From Pseudomonas sp. N3-W (GTDB lineage Bacteria; Pseudomonadota; Gammaproteobacteria; Pseudomonadales; Pseudomonadaceae): a stretch of DNA of 64,000 nt. The stretch is from positions 1,856,001 to 1,920,000 of the forward strand of contig NZ_CP103965.1 of the NCBI RefSeq assembly GCF_024970185.1, written 5' to 3'. A model generated the notes under the pieces. The model saw nothing but the letters and a program-made list of their open reading frames with translations, ran no database searches and was not told the DNA's origin. Each line of letters starts with the position of its first letter. Position 1 is the stretch's first letter. Of the stretch, positions 46,055-54,233 are shown piece by piece. The position numbers and the translations under genes were made by a program.

Positions 46055-46072
46055 GAAAGACCTCCATCGATT

Positions 46073-46128
46073 GACGGGGTCGTCCCCAGATTAATGACTC
46101 GATCGAGCCGCAGGGTCGTCCCCGCGTA
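46073..46128 (-). promoter_or_regulatory. Guanidine-II (mini-ykkC) riboswitch
   Basis: On the minus strand two hairpins with ACGA-type loops occur in a row: GCGGGGACGACCCTGC (46110-46125) and GGGGACGACCCC (46076-46087), 22 bases apart. The second lies just before the GATGGAGGT ribosome-binding site. This is the mini-ykkC layout, in which guanidinium binding to paired loops frees the ribosome-binding site. It precedes gdx as in other gammaproteobacteria. Confidence 0.9.
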
Positions 46129-46172
46129 CGCCGTAGAGTGCCCGTCATTAATCGCTGGATCAAGTTTGCGGC

Positions 46173-47138
46173 TTAGTTGGTTGCCTGCCGGGCTGCTGCT
46201 TCCCGGTCTTGTTTCTCGCTCATACGGCGGAAATACGTCGAGAGCAACGCCCCGGAAATGTTGTGCCACACACTGAACAGCGCGCTCGGCACCGCCGCCA
46301 GCGGCGAGAAATGCGCGCTTGCCAGCGCCGCCCCCAAACCGGAGTTCTGCATGCCAACTTCCAGCGCCAGGGACTTGCGCTGAGCCAGCGGCAACTTGAA
46401 CAGGCGCCCGGTGAAATAACCCAGCAGATAGCCGAAGCTGTTATGCAGCATCACCACCGCCATGATCAGCAGGCCGGACTCGGCGATTTTCGCCTGACTG
46501 GCCGCCACGACGGCGGCGACAATAATGACGATGCTGACCACCGACACCAGCGGCAACACTTCCACGGCGTGACGAACCTTGTTGCCCAGCACACGTTGCG
46601 CGATCACGCCGAGCACAATCGGCAGCAGCACCACTTGCAGGATCGACCAGAACAGCTCCATGAACGACACCGGCAACCACGCCGACGCCAGCATCCATAT
46701 CAGCGCGGGGGTCAGCAGGGGGGCGAGGAGGGTGGTGACGGCGGCGATGGCCACCGACAGTGCCAGATCGCCACGGGCCAGCCAGGTCATCACGTTGGAC
46801 GACGTGCCGCTTGGGCAACAGCCCACCAGAATCACTCCAACGGCGATTTCCGGCGGCAGGTGGAACGCCTGGCAGAGCAACCACGCCATACCGGGCATGA
46901 TCACGAAATGGGCAACCACGCCCAGCGCCACGCGCCACGGATGGCGCGCGACTTCGGCGAAGTCTTCGAGTTTGAGGGTCAGGCCCATGCCGAACATCAC
47001 CAGGCCCAATAGCGGCACGATGGCGCCTTTCAGGCCGATGAACCAAGCCGGTTCAAGGAATGCCAGCACGGCGAAAATCAGCACCCAGTAGGCGAAGGTG
47101 TTGCCGACAAAGCGGCTTAATGCAGCCAGTGCGCGCAT
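46173..47138 (-). CDS. Bile acid:sodium symporter family protein (BASS)
   Basis: A 321-residue membrane protein with about nine or ten helices. The family blocks are FGMGLTLKLEDFAEVARHPW (about residues 48-67), GCCPSGTSSNVMTWLARGDLALS (112-134, the sodium-site Pro-Ser-Gly-Thr) and LEVGMQNSGLGAALASAHF (about 264-282). Bacterial BASS members carry pantoate, keto-acids or other anions rather than bile salts; the substrate is unknown. The Met at 47138 was chosen because AAGGA precedes it by seven bases and the helix pattern starts there. The longer frame (to 47183) runs into a REP element. Confidence 0.9.
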   Translation of the reverse strand: MRALAALSRFVGNTFAYWVLIFAVLAFLEPAWFIGLKGAIVPLLGLVMFGMGLTLKLEDFAEVARHPWRVALGVVAHFVIMPGMAWLLCQAFHLPPEIAVGVILVGCCPSGTSSNVMTWLARGDLALSVAIAAVTTLLAPLLTPALIWMLASAWLPVSFMELFWSILQVVLLPIVLGVIAQRVLGNKVRHAVEVLPLVSVVSIVIIVAAVVAASQAKIAESGLLIMAVVMLHNSFGYLLGYFTGRLFKLPLAQRKSLALEVGMQNSGLGAALASAHFSPLAAVPSALFSVWHNISGALLSTYFRRMSEKQDREAAARQATN

Positions 47139-47186
47139 GGTCTGATCCTTGTTATTAGTGGCGATTGCAGGGTGGAAATCCAATCA

Positions 47187-47281
47187 AGGTGGGAGCCGGG
47201 CTTGCCCGCGATGGCGGTGGGTCAGGCAACGTTTGAGCTGACTGATCCACCGCCATCGCAGGCAAGCCAGCTCCCACATTT
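47187..47281. repeat. REP doublet between rdgC and the BASS gene
   Basis: Two facing units, GTGGGAGCCGGGCTTGCCCGCGAT and ATCGCAGGCAAGCCAGCTCCCAC, with the inner arms GGCGGTGG / CCACCGCC also pairing, so the whole can fold as one long hairpin. Confidence 0.85.
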
Positions 47282-47312
47282 GATCCGGTTTCTTCAGGGA
47301 AACCGGTTGTTC

Positions 47313-48233
47313 TTAGATCCCCTGCGGAATCTCTTCCCCGCCCAACGCCTCGACCAGCGCCGGCAGGAAGTCGCCGAAGGTGAGCATCATCAGGGTGAAG
47401 CTGGCGTCCTGTTGGCCCAGGGCTTCGTCGCCGCCGTCCTGTTCAGCCTGATCCTGCAGCAGATCTTCGAACTTCAGGCGCTTGACCGTCATCTTGTCGT
47501 CGAGCATGAACGACAACTTGTCCTGCCAGGCCAGCGACAGCTGAGTGACCACTTTGCCAGTGCTCAGGTGCAACTGGATTTCGTCGCTGGTCAGGTCCTG
47601 GCGCTTGCAACGCACAATGCCGCCATCTTCGTGGGTGTCGCGCAATTCGCACTCGTCCAGAACGAAGAAGTCGTCCGCGGCTTTTTGCGTTTTGACCCAA
47701 TCGGTCATGACCGCGGTCGGTGCCATTTTCACGGTCAGCGGACGCACCGGCAGCGAGCCGATCACTTCACGCAGGGTCGACAGCAGGTCCTCGGCGCGTT
47801 TCGGGCTGGCGGAGTTGACCAGGATCAGCCCCTGTTTCGGCGCGATGGCGGCGAAGGTCGACGAGCGACGAATAAAGGCACGAGGCAGGAAGGCGAGGAT
47901 GATTTCATCCTTGATCTGATCGCGCTCCTTTTTGTAGACCTTGCGCATTTGCGTGGCTTCGATCTCTTCGACCTTTTCCTTGACCGCGTCGCGCACGACG
48001 CTGCCCGGCAGAATGCGTTCTTCCTTACGCGCTGCGATCAGCAGGAAGTCGCCGCTGACGTGTACCAGCGGGGCATCTTCGCCTTTTCCGAACGGCGCGA
48101 CGAAACCGTAGGTGGTCAACTCCTGGCTTGCACATGGACGCGCCAGTTTGGTGGCCAGTGCAGTTTCCAACGCCTCGGCATCAAAAGGCAGATCTTGGGT
48201 CAGGCGATAGATAAGCAGGTTTTTGAACCACAT
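47313..48233 (-). CDS. rdgC: Recombination-associated protein RdgC
   Basis: A 306-residue RdgC, a ring-forming DNA-binding protein that modulates RecA. The N-terminal [17 protein letters not shown], the central [25 protein letters not shown] (about residues 66-90) and the C-terminal [17 protein letters not shown] (about 250-266) are family-typical. The start at MWFKN was chosen over an 8-residue extension because GGAGAG stands upstream and homologues begin with MWFKN. It is transcribed alone from an AT-rich region. Confidence 0.95.
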   Translation of the reverse strand: MWFKNLLIYRLTQDLPFDAEALETALATKLARPCASQELTTYGFVAPFGKGEDAPLVHVSGDFLLIAARKEERILPGSVVRDAVKEKVEEIEATQMRKVYKKERDQIKDEIILAFLPRAFIRRSSTFAAIAPKQGLILVNSASPKRAEDLLSTLREVIGSLPVRPLTVKMAPTAVMTDWVKTQKAADDFFVLDECELRDTHEDGGIVRCKRQDLTSDEIQLHLSTGKVVTQLSLAWQDKLSFMLDDKMTVKRLKFEDLLQDQAEQDGGDEALGQQDASFTLMMLTFGDFLPALVEALGGEEIPQGI

Positions 48234-48343
48234 GGGGTGAGTCTCTCCTTTATACAAAGGAGGGCATTATTCTCTTCGCGGTGCTATAGGCCAACCCTTC
48301 TCTAAGCCTTTGGAAGGCCTGAAAAAATTATTTAAAAAAGTGC

Positions 48344-48372
48344 TTGCCAGAGGTTGGGTCGCTCCGTAGAAT
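48344..48372 (+). promoter_or_regulatory. Promoter of first tRNA-Val/Asp pair
   Basis: TTGCCA and TAGAAT are separated by exactly 17 bases, with a GC-rich stretch (GCGCGCCA) after the -10 box as in stringently controlled stable-RNA promoters. The tRNA-Val begins 20 bp after the -10. Confidence 0.75.
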
Positions 48373-48392
48373 GCGCGCCACACCGAAGCGAA

Positions 48393-48468
48393 GGGTGATT
48401 AGCTCAGCTGGGAGAGCGTCTGCCTTACAAGCAGAATGTCGGCGGTTCGATCCCGTCATCACCCACCA
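48393..48468 (+). tRNA. tRNA-Val (TAC), copy 1
   Basis: A 76-nt cloverleaf: acceptor GGGTGAT/ATCACCC, D-arm AGCTCAGCTGGGAGAGC, anticodon arm TGCCTTACAAGCA with anticodon TAC, T-arm GGCGGTTCGATCCCGTC, and encoded CCA. Confidence 0.95.
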
Positions 48469-48487
48469 TTCGTTTCATGTGTTACGC

Positions 48488-48564
48488 GCAGCGGTAGTTC
48501 AGTCGGTTAGAATACCGGCCTGTCACGCCGGGGGTCGCGGGTTCGAGTCCCGTCCGCTGCGCCA
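48488..48564 (+). tRNA. tRNA-Asp (GTC), copy 1
   Basis: A 77-nt cloverleaf: acceptor GCAGCGG/CCGCTGC, anticodon arm CGGCCTGTCACGCCG with anticodon GTC, T-arm GTCGCGGGTTCGAGTCCCG, discriminator G and encoded CCA. It lies 19 bp after tRNA-Val, on one transcript. Confidence 0.95.
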
Positions 48565-48604
48565 TATTCGGTAACCTGGAACGCTGAACGCCAGGTCACC
48601 ACGG

Positions 48605-48631
48605 AAAAGCCCGCTTAGGCGGGTTTTTTTC
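48605..48631 (+). terminator. Terminator of first tRNA operon
   Basis: AAAAGCCCGC-TTAG-GCGGGTTTTTTT forms a stem with a long T run. Confidence 0.85.
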
Positions 48632-48724
48632 TGTCTGTTGTTCCTGCAGGATGCGTTGTTTCATCGGTTTTCAGATTTTTTTGAAAAAAATTCAATTAAA
48701 TCAACACTTTACGAAAACCTGTGG

Positions 48725-48730
48725 CATAAT
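48725..48730 (+). promoter_or_regulatory. -10 box of second tRNA-Val/Asp pair
   Basis: CATAAT stands 21 bp before the second tRNA-Val and is followed by a GC-rich stretch (GTGCCCCGC). The -35 element is poorly conserved (near 48701-48707), unlike that of the first copy. Confidence 0.55.
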
Positions 48731-48751
48731 GTGCCCCGCAACGAAGGTAAA

Positions 48752-48827
48752 GGGTGATTAGCTCAGCTGGGAGAGCGTCTGCCTTACAAGCAGAATGTCG
48801 GCGGTTCGATCCCGTCATCACCCACCA
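48752..48827 (+). tRNA. tRNA-Val (TAC), copy 2
   Basis: Identical over all 76 nt to the copy 359 bp earlier, including anticodon TAC and CCA. Confidence 0.95.
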
Positions 48828-48846
48828 TTTACTTTCAATGTTACGC

Positions 48847-48923
48847 GCAGCGGTAGTTCAGTCGGTTAGAATACCGGCCTGTCACGCCGGGGGTCGCGGG
48901 TTCGAGTCCCGTCCGCTGCGCCA
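48847..48923 (+). tRNA. tRNA-Asp (GTC), copy 2
   Basis: Identical to the tRNA-Asp 359 bp upstream. The 3' flank (ATATTCGGTAATCTGGAACGC) differs from copy 1 only by one base in the first 40. Confidence 0.95.
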
Positions 48924-48963
48924 TATTCGGTAATCTGGAACGCTGAACGCCAGGTCACCACAC

Positions 48964-48992
48964 AGAAAGCCCGCCAAGTGCGGGCTTTCTGC
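48964..48992 (+). terminator. Terminator of second tRNA operon
   Basis: AGAAAGCCCGC-CAAGT-GCGGGCTTTCT with T residues. It is different from the terminator of the first copy, so the duplication boundary lies before it. Confidence 0.8.
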
Positions 48993-49025
48993 TGTCTGGA
49001 GATTGGCTTTTTGCCTGCCTTCAAT

Positions 49026-49055
49026 GAAAAAGCGACCTCAGGGTCGCTTTTTTTG
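49026..49055. terminator. Bidirectional terminator after catalase-like gene
   Basis: AAAAAGCGACCC / GGGTCGCTTTTTTT-like arms around TCA. It lies 13 bp past the stop of the minus-strand catalase-like gene and can stop read-through from the tRNAs. Confidence 0.8.
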
Positions 49056-49067
49056 TTTCTGCTGTCC

Positions 49068-50204
49068 TTATTGCTCGGCATTACGTCTGTGGCGGTAATC
49101 GCTGACCGCTTCATACACAGCTTTACGCAAACGATTGATGCCGCCCACCGGTCGATGCGCCTCCAGGCCAAACCACGGGTTGAACGACTGGTTGTCGCAT
49201 TGCAGATTCAGTACAGGCGTATCGAAATCCTGCGCGGGGATGTTGATCCGCGCCACGGTTTCGAAAGGAGCATCGCTTTCACGCCATTCAATGCTGGTGT
49301 CTTCGATGGGCATGTACTTGCTCGGGTCCTGACGCTGGATCTGCAAGACAAAGCAGGCGGGCACGCGGTCGGTCGACAGTTGCTGATTGAGTGCGCTGCG
49401 CAAGAAGTTCGGCAAGCTGTGATTCTGGGCGGGCAGGGTGTAGTCCGGGCAGCTTGCGGGGTCCGGCATGACCCGGAACTTGGCGTTGGCTCCACCGAAT
49501 TTATAGGGCGAAACCGAAAAATAGGTGGTCCGTGTCGGGCTGTCCGGGGCAGGGGAGAGCGTTTCCAAGGCGATAAACAGATGGCGGACCTGCCAGGTGC
49601 GCGGGTCCCCGCTTGGGAAAAACGCCATCGCGGTCTTTCCGTCAGCCTGAGCGGCCATATTCTGACGATACTCGGCGACATTGCTGACAAAGAAATTCGG
49701 ATGACTGAACATCACAAAATCCTGCTCGCCGCGTCCTTGCTGATCGGCTGACAATTGCTGGCCCGTGACATCGAACAACTTGATCGCCATGCCCCGTGCA
49801 TCGCGGATGCTGTCGAATTGCGGGTAGGCGTTGCCGTTGGACAGGCGAATCAGCGCCTGCCAGGTTTTGCCGGGCTCACTGAACACGCCCTGACGCAATT
49901 CTGGCGCAAGATCCGGCAACACCTGCACCTGGGCTTTCACGCAGCCATGCGCCTTGGCGTGGGCATCACGCAGGTAGCGGGTGTTTTCCCGGTGCTGATC
50001 GACGATGCGTACGGCAGTCTGGATGATGTCCTGGGTCATCGCCGCTTCGCCGTCCGGAATCTGTTCCTGCGCCGATACCGGCCCGCTGTGCTGCCAGGCA
50101 AACCATGCTGTCGCCAATGCCCAGCCGAGCAGCCCGAGGCCGAGCAACAGCAGGAGCGCCTTGATGAGAAAAGCGCCGAGGCGCAACCAGAGTGTGATCA
50201 GCAT
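49068..50204 (-). CDS. Membrane-anchored catalase-like heme protein
   Basis: A 378-residue protein with one N-terminal transmembrane helix (about residues 12-36) and a catalase-fold domain. The catalase-family features are KAHGCVKAQVQVLPDLAPELRQGVF (about 84-108), in which the catalase His is in RDAHAKAHG, LSNGNAYPQFDSIRDARGMAIKLFD (120-144) and DFVMFSHPNFFV (about 162-173). The family includes SrpA-like heme enzymes that may oxidise or peroxidise substrates without strong catalase activity. It lies 28 bp after a di-heme peroxidase gene, so the two are an operon. Confidence 0.88.
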   Translation of the reverse strand: MLITLWLRLGAFLIKALLLLLGLGLLGWALATAWFAWQHSGPVSAQEQIPDGEAAMTQDIIQTAVRIVDQHRENTRYLRDAHAKAHGCVKAQVQVLPDLAPELRQGVFSEPGKTWQALIRLSNGNAYPQFDSIRDARGMAIKLFDVTGQQLSADQQGRGEQDFVMFSHPNFFVSNVAEYRQNMAAQADGKTAMAFFPSGDPRTWQVRHLFIALETLSPAPDSPTRTTYFSVSPYKFGGANAKFRVMPDPASCPDYTLPAQNHSLPNFLRSALNQQLSTDRVPACFVLQIQRQDPSKYMPIEDTSIEWRESDAPFETVARINIPAQDFDTPVLNLQCDNQSFNPWFGLEAHRPVGGINRLRKAVYEAVSDYRHRRNAEQ

Positions 50205-50232
50205 GGCAAAGTCCTTGGTGTCGAGTCGAAGG

Positions 50233-52050
50233 TCATGGCACTTGCGACTCCAGTGGGCCGCCCAGCACTTTCAGGTACTCCAGCAGCGCCCAGCGTTCCT
50301 GCGGCTGCAGCAAGCGACCGATCACACCATTCGCTCGCTCACCGGCGCGAAATTCATGGCCACTGTTGTGATTGCCGGTGATGCGTGTGTCGAACAGGAA
50401 GCCGTTATTAAAGGCTTCGGTGCGGTAACCGAGGTATTTGGGATCGTATTCGAAGGTGCCTTTATAGAAGGTGGTTGCACGCTCGTCCTGCGGCGAGAGC
50501 AACTGATAAAGGCTCGGCACCGAGCCGTTGTGCAGAAACGGCGGCGTTGCCCACACGCCTGCCAGTGGCCGGGCCTTATAGGCACGTAATTCACGAACGC
50601 CTATCGGCAGGCCGAAGCCGTCGAGCTGCGGTTTCTCGGTTGGCGTGACATCAGCCTCGCGATACGCACGGTTCTCCACGAACGCAGTGACGTAAGCCAG
50701 CCCTTTGGCCACTGACAGCGTGCTCAGGTCCAGCGGTTCGGAAGGCGCCGGGTGCAGCTGTACATCCAGCTGCCCCAGTTCTGCCGGGTCCCATTGCAGT
50801 GCCGTCAGGTCGAAGCGGTGGTCGGCGATGTTGTTGGCGGCACCGGGGTCGGTACCGATCACGTCCACCGACAGCATTTTCAGGTGTTGCAGTTGCCGTC
50901 CTTCGCTTTGGGTAACGGCAGGCACATGACAGCCTGCGCAGTTTTCAGCGAACAGCGCTCGACCTTTGGCCGCGAGGGTTTTATCGACACTGCCCAGCAA
51001 TGCCTCGGGCCAGGCAGGTGGCTTGAGGTGTTGCAGGGTTTGTTCAATCCGGTTCAGATCGCGGACTCGTACGCTCGATGGATAACGTGCATCGCCTTCA
51101 AGAGGTTGGCCGTCGGCATCGAACAAATTCAGCGTGGCACCCACCCCGAGCGCTTCACCGATATTGCGCGCCATCGGTTGCTGTGCCGAGCCGTTCCACT
51201 GCACCCAGTCAAAGGTCCACATGTCCCACAGCTGCGGGTAGTCCACCGGGGCATTGGCTACCCGGTAGTTGTCGGGAGAAATCGCGTCACCGAACGTGGC
51301 ATTGGCGATACGCCCGAAGGCATCGGTGCGACCGGGACCTTCCTCGGTTGGATAGAGCCCGCGATGGGTGTCGTTCCAGGCGACTTTGAGGAACGTATCG
51401 AGTGAGTTTTTGAAGTCTTTGCGCAGGGCCTGCTGCCCGGAGTCGTAGTCCGACCCCAGAACGTTGCGGGCGAAACGCTCAAATTTCCACGGGTTGTAGT
51501 ATGTCGATACAAGGCTGGCCACCAAGGCCTGACCGAAACTGCCGCCGCGCAACGTCGGTACGCTTGATGGCAGAACATGCTGGGCCGAGCCACCGTCGAT
51601 GCGCACCGCCTGTGCGTTGAAATGCAGTTCTCCGGTGTGACATGCGGCGCAGGTGATGTCCAGATATTGGGCTTGGTCGCCGGAATTCTGGTGGCGGGCG
51701 AAACCCACGGGCAGGTTGCCGGGGTTGTTCGGCGTGGCTTTTTGGCCTGGGTCAATCAGAAAACCGAAACGCGCCAGGTACTCCGGCGCGGCAAAACGCT
51801 GTTGCGAAAAAGGCAATTCAAGCGCCGTGAACCAGTCGTAGTGCAGCCCTTTGACCTTCGTGCCCTGGGGCGTGAAGTAGTAAATCTGTCGGTCGGCGGC
51901 GCTCCACTGCTCCAGGTAATGCACCTGCTCGGCAGGTATATAAACCGGCAGTTTCGGATAGGCCACGTAGTACAGCACCACGGCCAGGCCCAGCCCCGGC
52001 AGGGCGACCATCAACATCAGCAAACGGAATAAGAGACGCAAGATGAACAT
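50233..52050 (-). CDS. Membrane-anchored di-heme cytochrome c peroxidase-like protein
   Basis: A 605-residue protein with an N-terminal membrane helix (about residues 8-30) and two CXXCH heme-binding sites: C134-C137-H138 (TCAACHTG) and C371-C374-H375 (NCAGCHVP). The arrangement matches the di-heme peroxidase/MauG superfamily. It lies in the periplasm, and the partner gene encodes a catalase-like heme protein. An AAGG site is directly adjacent to the chosen ATG, which is unusually close; a downstream start is possible but would lose the anchor. Confidence 0.88.
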   Translation of the reverse strand: MFILRLLFRLLMLMVALPGLGLAVVLYYVAYPKLPVYIPAEQVHYLEQWSAADRQIYYFTPQGTKVKGLHYDWFTALELPFSQQRFAAPEYLARFGFLIDPGQKATPNNPGNLPVGFARHQNSGDQAQYLDITCAACHTGELHFNAQAVRIDGGSAQHVLPSSVPTLRGGSFGQALVASLVSTYYNPWKFERFARNVLGSDYDSGQQALRKDFKNSLDTFLKVAWNDTHRGLYPTEEGPGRTDAFGRIANATFGDAISPDNYRVANAPVDYPQLWDMWTFDWVQWNGSAQQPMARNIGEALGVGATLNLFDADGQPLEGDARYPSSVRVRDLNRIEQTLQHLKPPAWPEALLGSVDKTLAAKGRALFAENCAGCHVPAVTQSEGRQLQHLKMLSVDVIGTDPGAANNIADHRFDLTALQWDPAELGQLDVQLHPAPSEPLDLSTLSVAKGLAYVTAFVENRAYREADVTPTEKPQLDGFGLPIGVRELRAYKARPLAGVWATPPFLHNGSVPSLYQLLSPQDERATTFYKGTFEYDPKYLGYRTEAFNNGFLFDTRITGNHNSGHEFRAGERANGVIGRLLQPQERWALLEYLKVLGGPLESQVP

Positions 52051-52311
52051 CCTTGTCGAGTTGTGGTTCTCTTATGCCTGAGCGAATGGTGCAGTATCAA
52101 GAGGCCATTACGCCAGATGTCGTGGGATCCGGCCTCTGCCTTTGTGGGCTCAAGCTGACAGAATCTTCATCGTGTCATTTCTGAAATGCGTTAAAACACC
52201 TGAACTTATCAGAAGTTTCCTGCTCTCATGCCGGTAGCCATTGGTCGTGGCCGCCTGATAAGCTCGCGGCTTTACTCGATTGCCCTTTAGGCGCATGAAC
52301 AAGGAAATAGC

Positions 52312-53028
52312 ATGAAACAGCATCGGTTGGCGGCGGCGGTGGCCCTGGTTAGCCTGGTACTTGCGGGTTGTGATTCGCAGACCAGCGTAGAGCTGAAAAC
52401 CCCGGCGCAAAAAGCTTCCTACGGGATTGGCCTGAACATGGGCAAAAGCCTGGCTCAGGAAGGCATGGATGATCTCGATTCCAAAGCCGTAGCCCAGGGC
52501 ATCGAAGATGCCGTCGGCAAGAAAGAGCAGAAGCTGAAAGACGACGAATTGGTTGAAGCCTTCGCCGCGCTGCAAAAGCGTGCTGAAGAGCGCATGGCCA
52601 AGATGAGCGAAGAGTCGGCAGCCGCTGGCAAGAAATTCCTCGAAGAAAACGCCAAGAAGCCAGGTGTCGTCACCACGGCTTCCGGTCTGCAATACGAAGT
52701 GGTCAAGAAAGCCGACGGCCCACAGCCCAAGCCTACCGACGTAGTGACTGTTCACTACACCGGCAAGCTGACCAACGGCACTACCTTTGACAGCTCCGTG
52801 GATCGCGGTAGCCCGATTGATCTGCCGGTTAGCGGCGTGATTCCGGGTTGGGTCGAAGGCCTGCAGCTGATGCACGTCGGCGAGAAGTACAAACTGTACA
52901 TCCCTAGCGACCTGGCTTACGGCGCCCAAAGCCCAAGCCCGGCGATTCCAGCCAACTCCGTGCTGGTATTCGACCTGGAACTGCTGGCAATCAAAGACCC
53001 AGCCAAAGAAGACGCTGCTGCCAAGTAA
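52312..53028 (+). CDS. fklB: FKBP-type peptidyl-prolyl isomerase lipoprotein (Mip/FklB type)
   Basis: A 238-residue protein with a lipoprotein signal peptide (MKQHRLAAAVALVSLVLAGC, lipobox LAGC, Cys20). A helical dimerisation domain (about residues 28-115, FKBP_N: KASYGIGLNMGKSL) is followed by an FKBP domain with VTVHYTGKLTNGTTFDSSVDRG (about 146-167) and VIPGWVEGLQLMHVGEKYKLYIP (about 176-198), which hold the active-site Tyr, Asp, Ile and Trp. It folds proline-containing proteins in the periplasm. AAGGAA stands upstream. Confidence 0.95.
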   Translation: MKQHRLAAAVALVSLVLAGCDSQTSVELKTPAQKASYGIGLNMGKSLAQEGMDDLDSKAVAQGIEDAVGKKEQKLKDDELVEAFAALQKRAEERMAKMSEESAAAGKKFLEENAKKPGVVTTASGLQYEVVKKADGPQPKPTDVVTVHYTGKLTNGTTFDSSVDRGSPIDLPVSGVIPGWVEGLQLMHVGEKYKLYIPSDLAYGAQSPSPAIPANSVLVFDLELLAIKDPAKEDAAAK

Positions 53029-53042
53029 CCAGCGCCTGCTTT

Positions 53043-53077
53043 GACAACAACGCCTCGCTTATGCGGGGCGTTGTTGC
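53043..53077 (+). terminator. Terminator-like hairpin after fklB
   Basis: CAACAACGCCTCGC / GCGGGGCGTTGTTG forms a 14-bp stem (one G-T pair) with a TTAT loop. The tail has few T, so termination strength is uncertain. Confidence 0.65.
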
Positions 53078-53279
53078 ATCTGGCGTTTGGCGATGGACAA
53101 ACAATGCGAACCGATGGTGTAGGCTGGAGTCATAGCCATTGAAGGCGTCGTGCTAGACGCAGACCGGCGCCAAGTCAATGAAATCTTGGGTTTTTTTATG
53201 TGAGTAAAAAACGCCCGATCTGAGCTCAGCCCTTATGAAACGGGGCTTTCAGCCGTGAAAAATAGCTCTGTTCACAAGG

Positions 53280-53302
53280 TTATCCACAATTTGTGTGGAT
53301 AA
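53280..53302. promoter_or_regulatory. Inverted pair of perfect DnaA boxes
   Basis: TTATCCACA (53280) and TGTGGATAA (53294), each an exact match to the R1-type DnaA box, face each other over five bases. The pair is about 20 bp before the DUF1232 gene's start region. Confidence 0.7.
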
Positions 53303-53321
53303 CATTTCAGAGGGAGGAAAT

Positions 53322-53792
53322 ATGAAAGCACCGTGGAATTTCGCTCGTTTCCTGCCCCTGGCCGGACGTCTGCTGGCCCGTGGCCGTTTGCCAGCCCTGT
53401 TGTTCGCCGTGGCCCGCAAAGGCGCCAGTGAGGGCAACCGGCTGGGCAAGCTCAAGGATGACTTGCGCTTGCTGCAGGCACTTTGCCTGGCCTACTGGCG
53501 CGGCGACTACCGGGCGATCAGCCGTAAGTCGATGCTGACCGTTGTCGCAGGCCTGATGTATTTCCTCAGTCCCTTTGATGCCATCCCCGATTTCATCCCG
53601 GTGTTTGGCATGCTCGATGATATCGCCGTGCTGGCCTGGGTGATGAAAACCCTCGACGATGAGCTCAGCGCCTTTCGTGCCTGGCGTGATCGTCAGGTGC
53701 CGGAAAAACTGGCCGTGGTCGAACGTCTTCCCGATACCCCGGAGCAACTTCAGCTTCAGGGGCCGAAAGAAGACCGGGCCGAATCGGCTTAA
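53322..53792 (+). CDS. DUF1232 (YkvA family) protein
   Basis: A 156-residue protein with the DUF1232 core YFLSPFDAIPDFIPVFGMLDDIAVLAWVMKTL (residues 81-112; the LSPxDxIPDFIPVxGxLDDxAV pattern). Hydrophobic helices at about 75-90 and 100-118 suggest membrane association. The N-terminus is basic (LLARGRLPALLFAVARKG). The function of the family is unknown. AGGGAGG lies seven bases before the ATG at 53322; the in-frame upstream ATG at 53295 overlaps the DnaA boxes and lacks such a site. Confidence 0.87.
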   Translation: MKAPWNFARFLPLAGRLLARGRLPALLFAVARKGASEGNRLGKLKDDLRLLQALCLAYWRGDYRAISRKSMLTVVAGLMYFLSPFDAIPDFIPVFGMLDDIAVLAWVMKTLDDELSAFRAWRDRQVPEKLAVVERLPDTPEQLQLQGPKEDRAESA

Positions 53793-53891
53793 GCCATAGA
53801 TTCATGCCCCCCGCGACCGTGGCCGCTGTTAGGATTACACTTCAAGGGAAAAGTGCCGACTCGCTAAGTGTCGTTGTCCTACGGGGAAGTC

Positions 53892-54233
53892 ATGGATATT
53901 CAGATAATCACTCGCGAAGGCGAGCCCGAGTATGCGGTTGTGCCGTGGGCTCAGTATCAGGCTCTACTCAAAGCGGCAGGCATCAACGAGCAACCGCCAC
54001 AAGACGCCGTAGTGCGCCGTGCGGCCTCGCCAGACCAGATTCTTCCGGGTCTGGATCAACTACGCAGTTTGCGCGAAGGGAAGGGCATCGCCATCGAGGC
54101 GTTGGCCCGCACGGTAGGCATCAGCCCGTCTTATCTGGCCTTGATCGAAAGTGGCGAGCGTCTGCCTGACGCTGCGATTCGCCGCAGCCTGGCCTGGGAA
54201 TTGACGGTGCCAGGATGGAGGGATGAGTCGTGA
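53892..54233 (+). CDS. XRE-type helix-turn-helix regulator
   Basis: A 113-residue protein. The N-terminus MDIQIITREGEPEYAVVPWAQYQAL is like the fold of Phd/HigA-type antitoxin-related regulators. The C-terminal half is an HTH: LRSLREGKGIAIEALARTVGISPSYLALIESGERLPDAAIRRSL (about residues 56-99). The layout suggests a DNA-binding autoregulator. GGGGAAG precedes the ATG. It is the first of three genes packed head to tail (4-bp overlap, then 0-bp gap), the next two encoding a protein of unknown function and a Sel1-type protein. Confidence 0.82.
   Translation: MDIQIITREGEPEYAVVPWAQYQALLKAAGINEQPPQDAVVRRAASPDQILPGLDQLRSLREGKGIAIEALARTVGISPSYLALIESGERLPDAAIRRSLAWELTVPGWRDES

Noticed and set aside
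53280..53302. A chromosomal origin near the paired DnaA boxes
   Set aside because: No dnaA, dnaN, gyrB or AT-rich unwinding region with a box cluster accompanies them.
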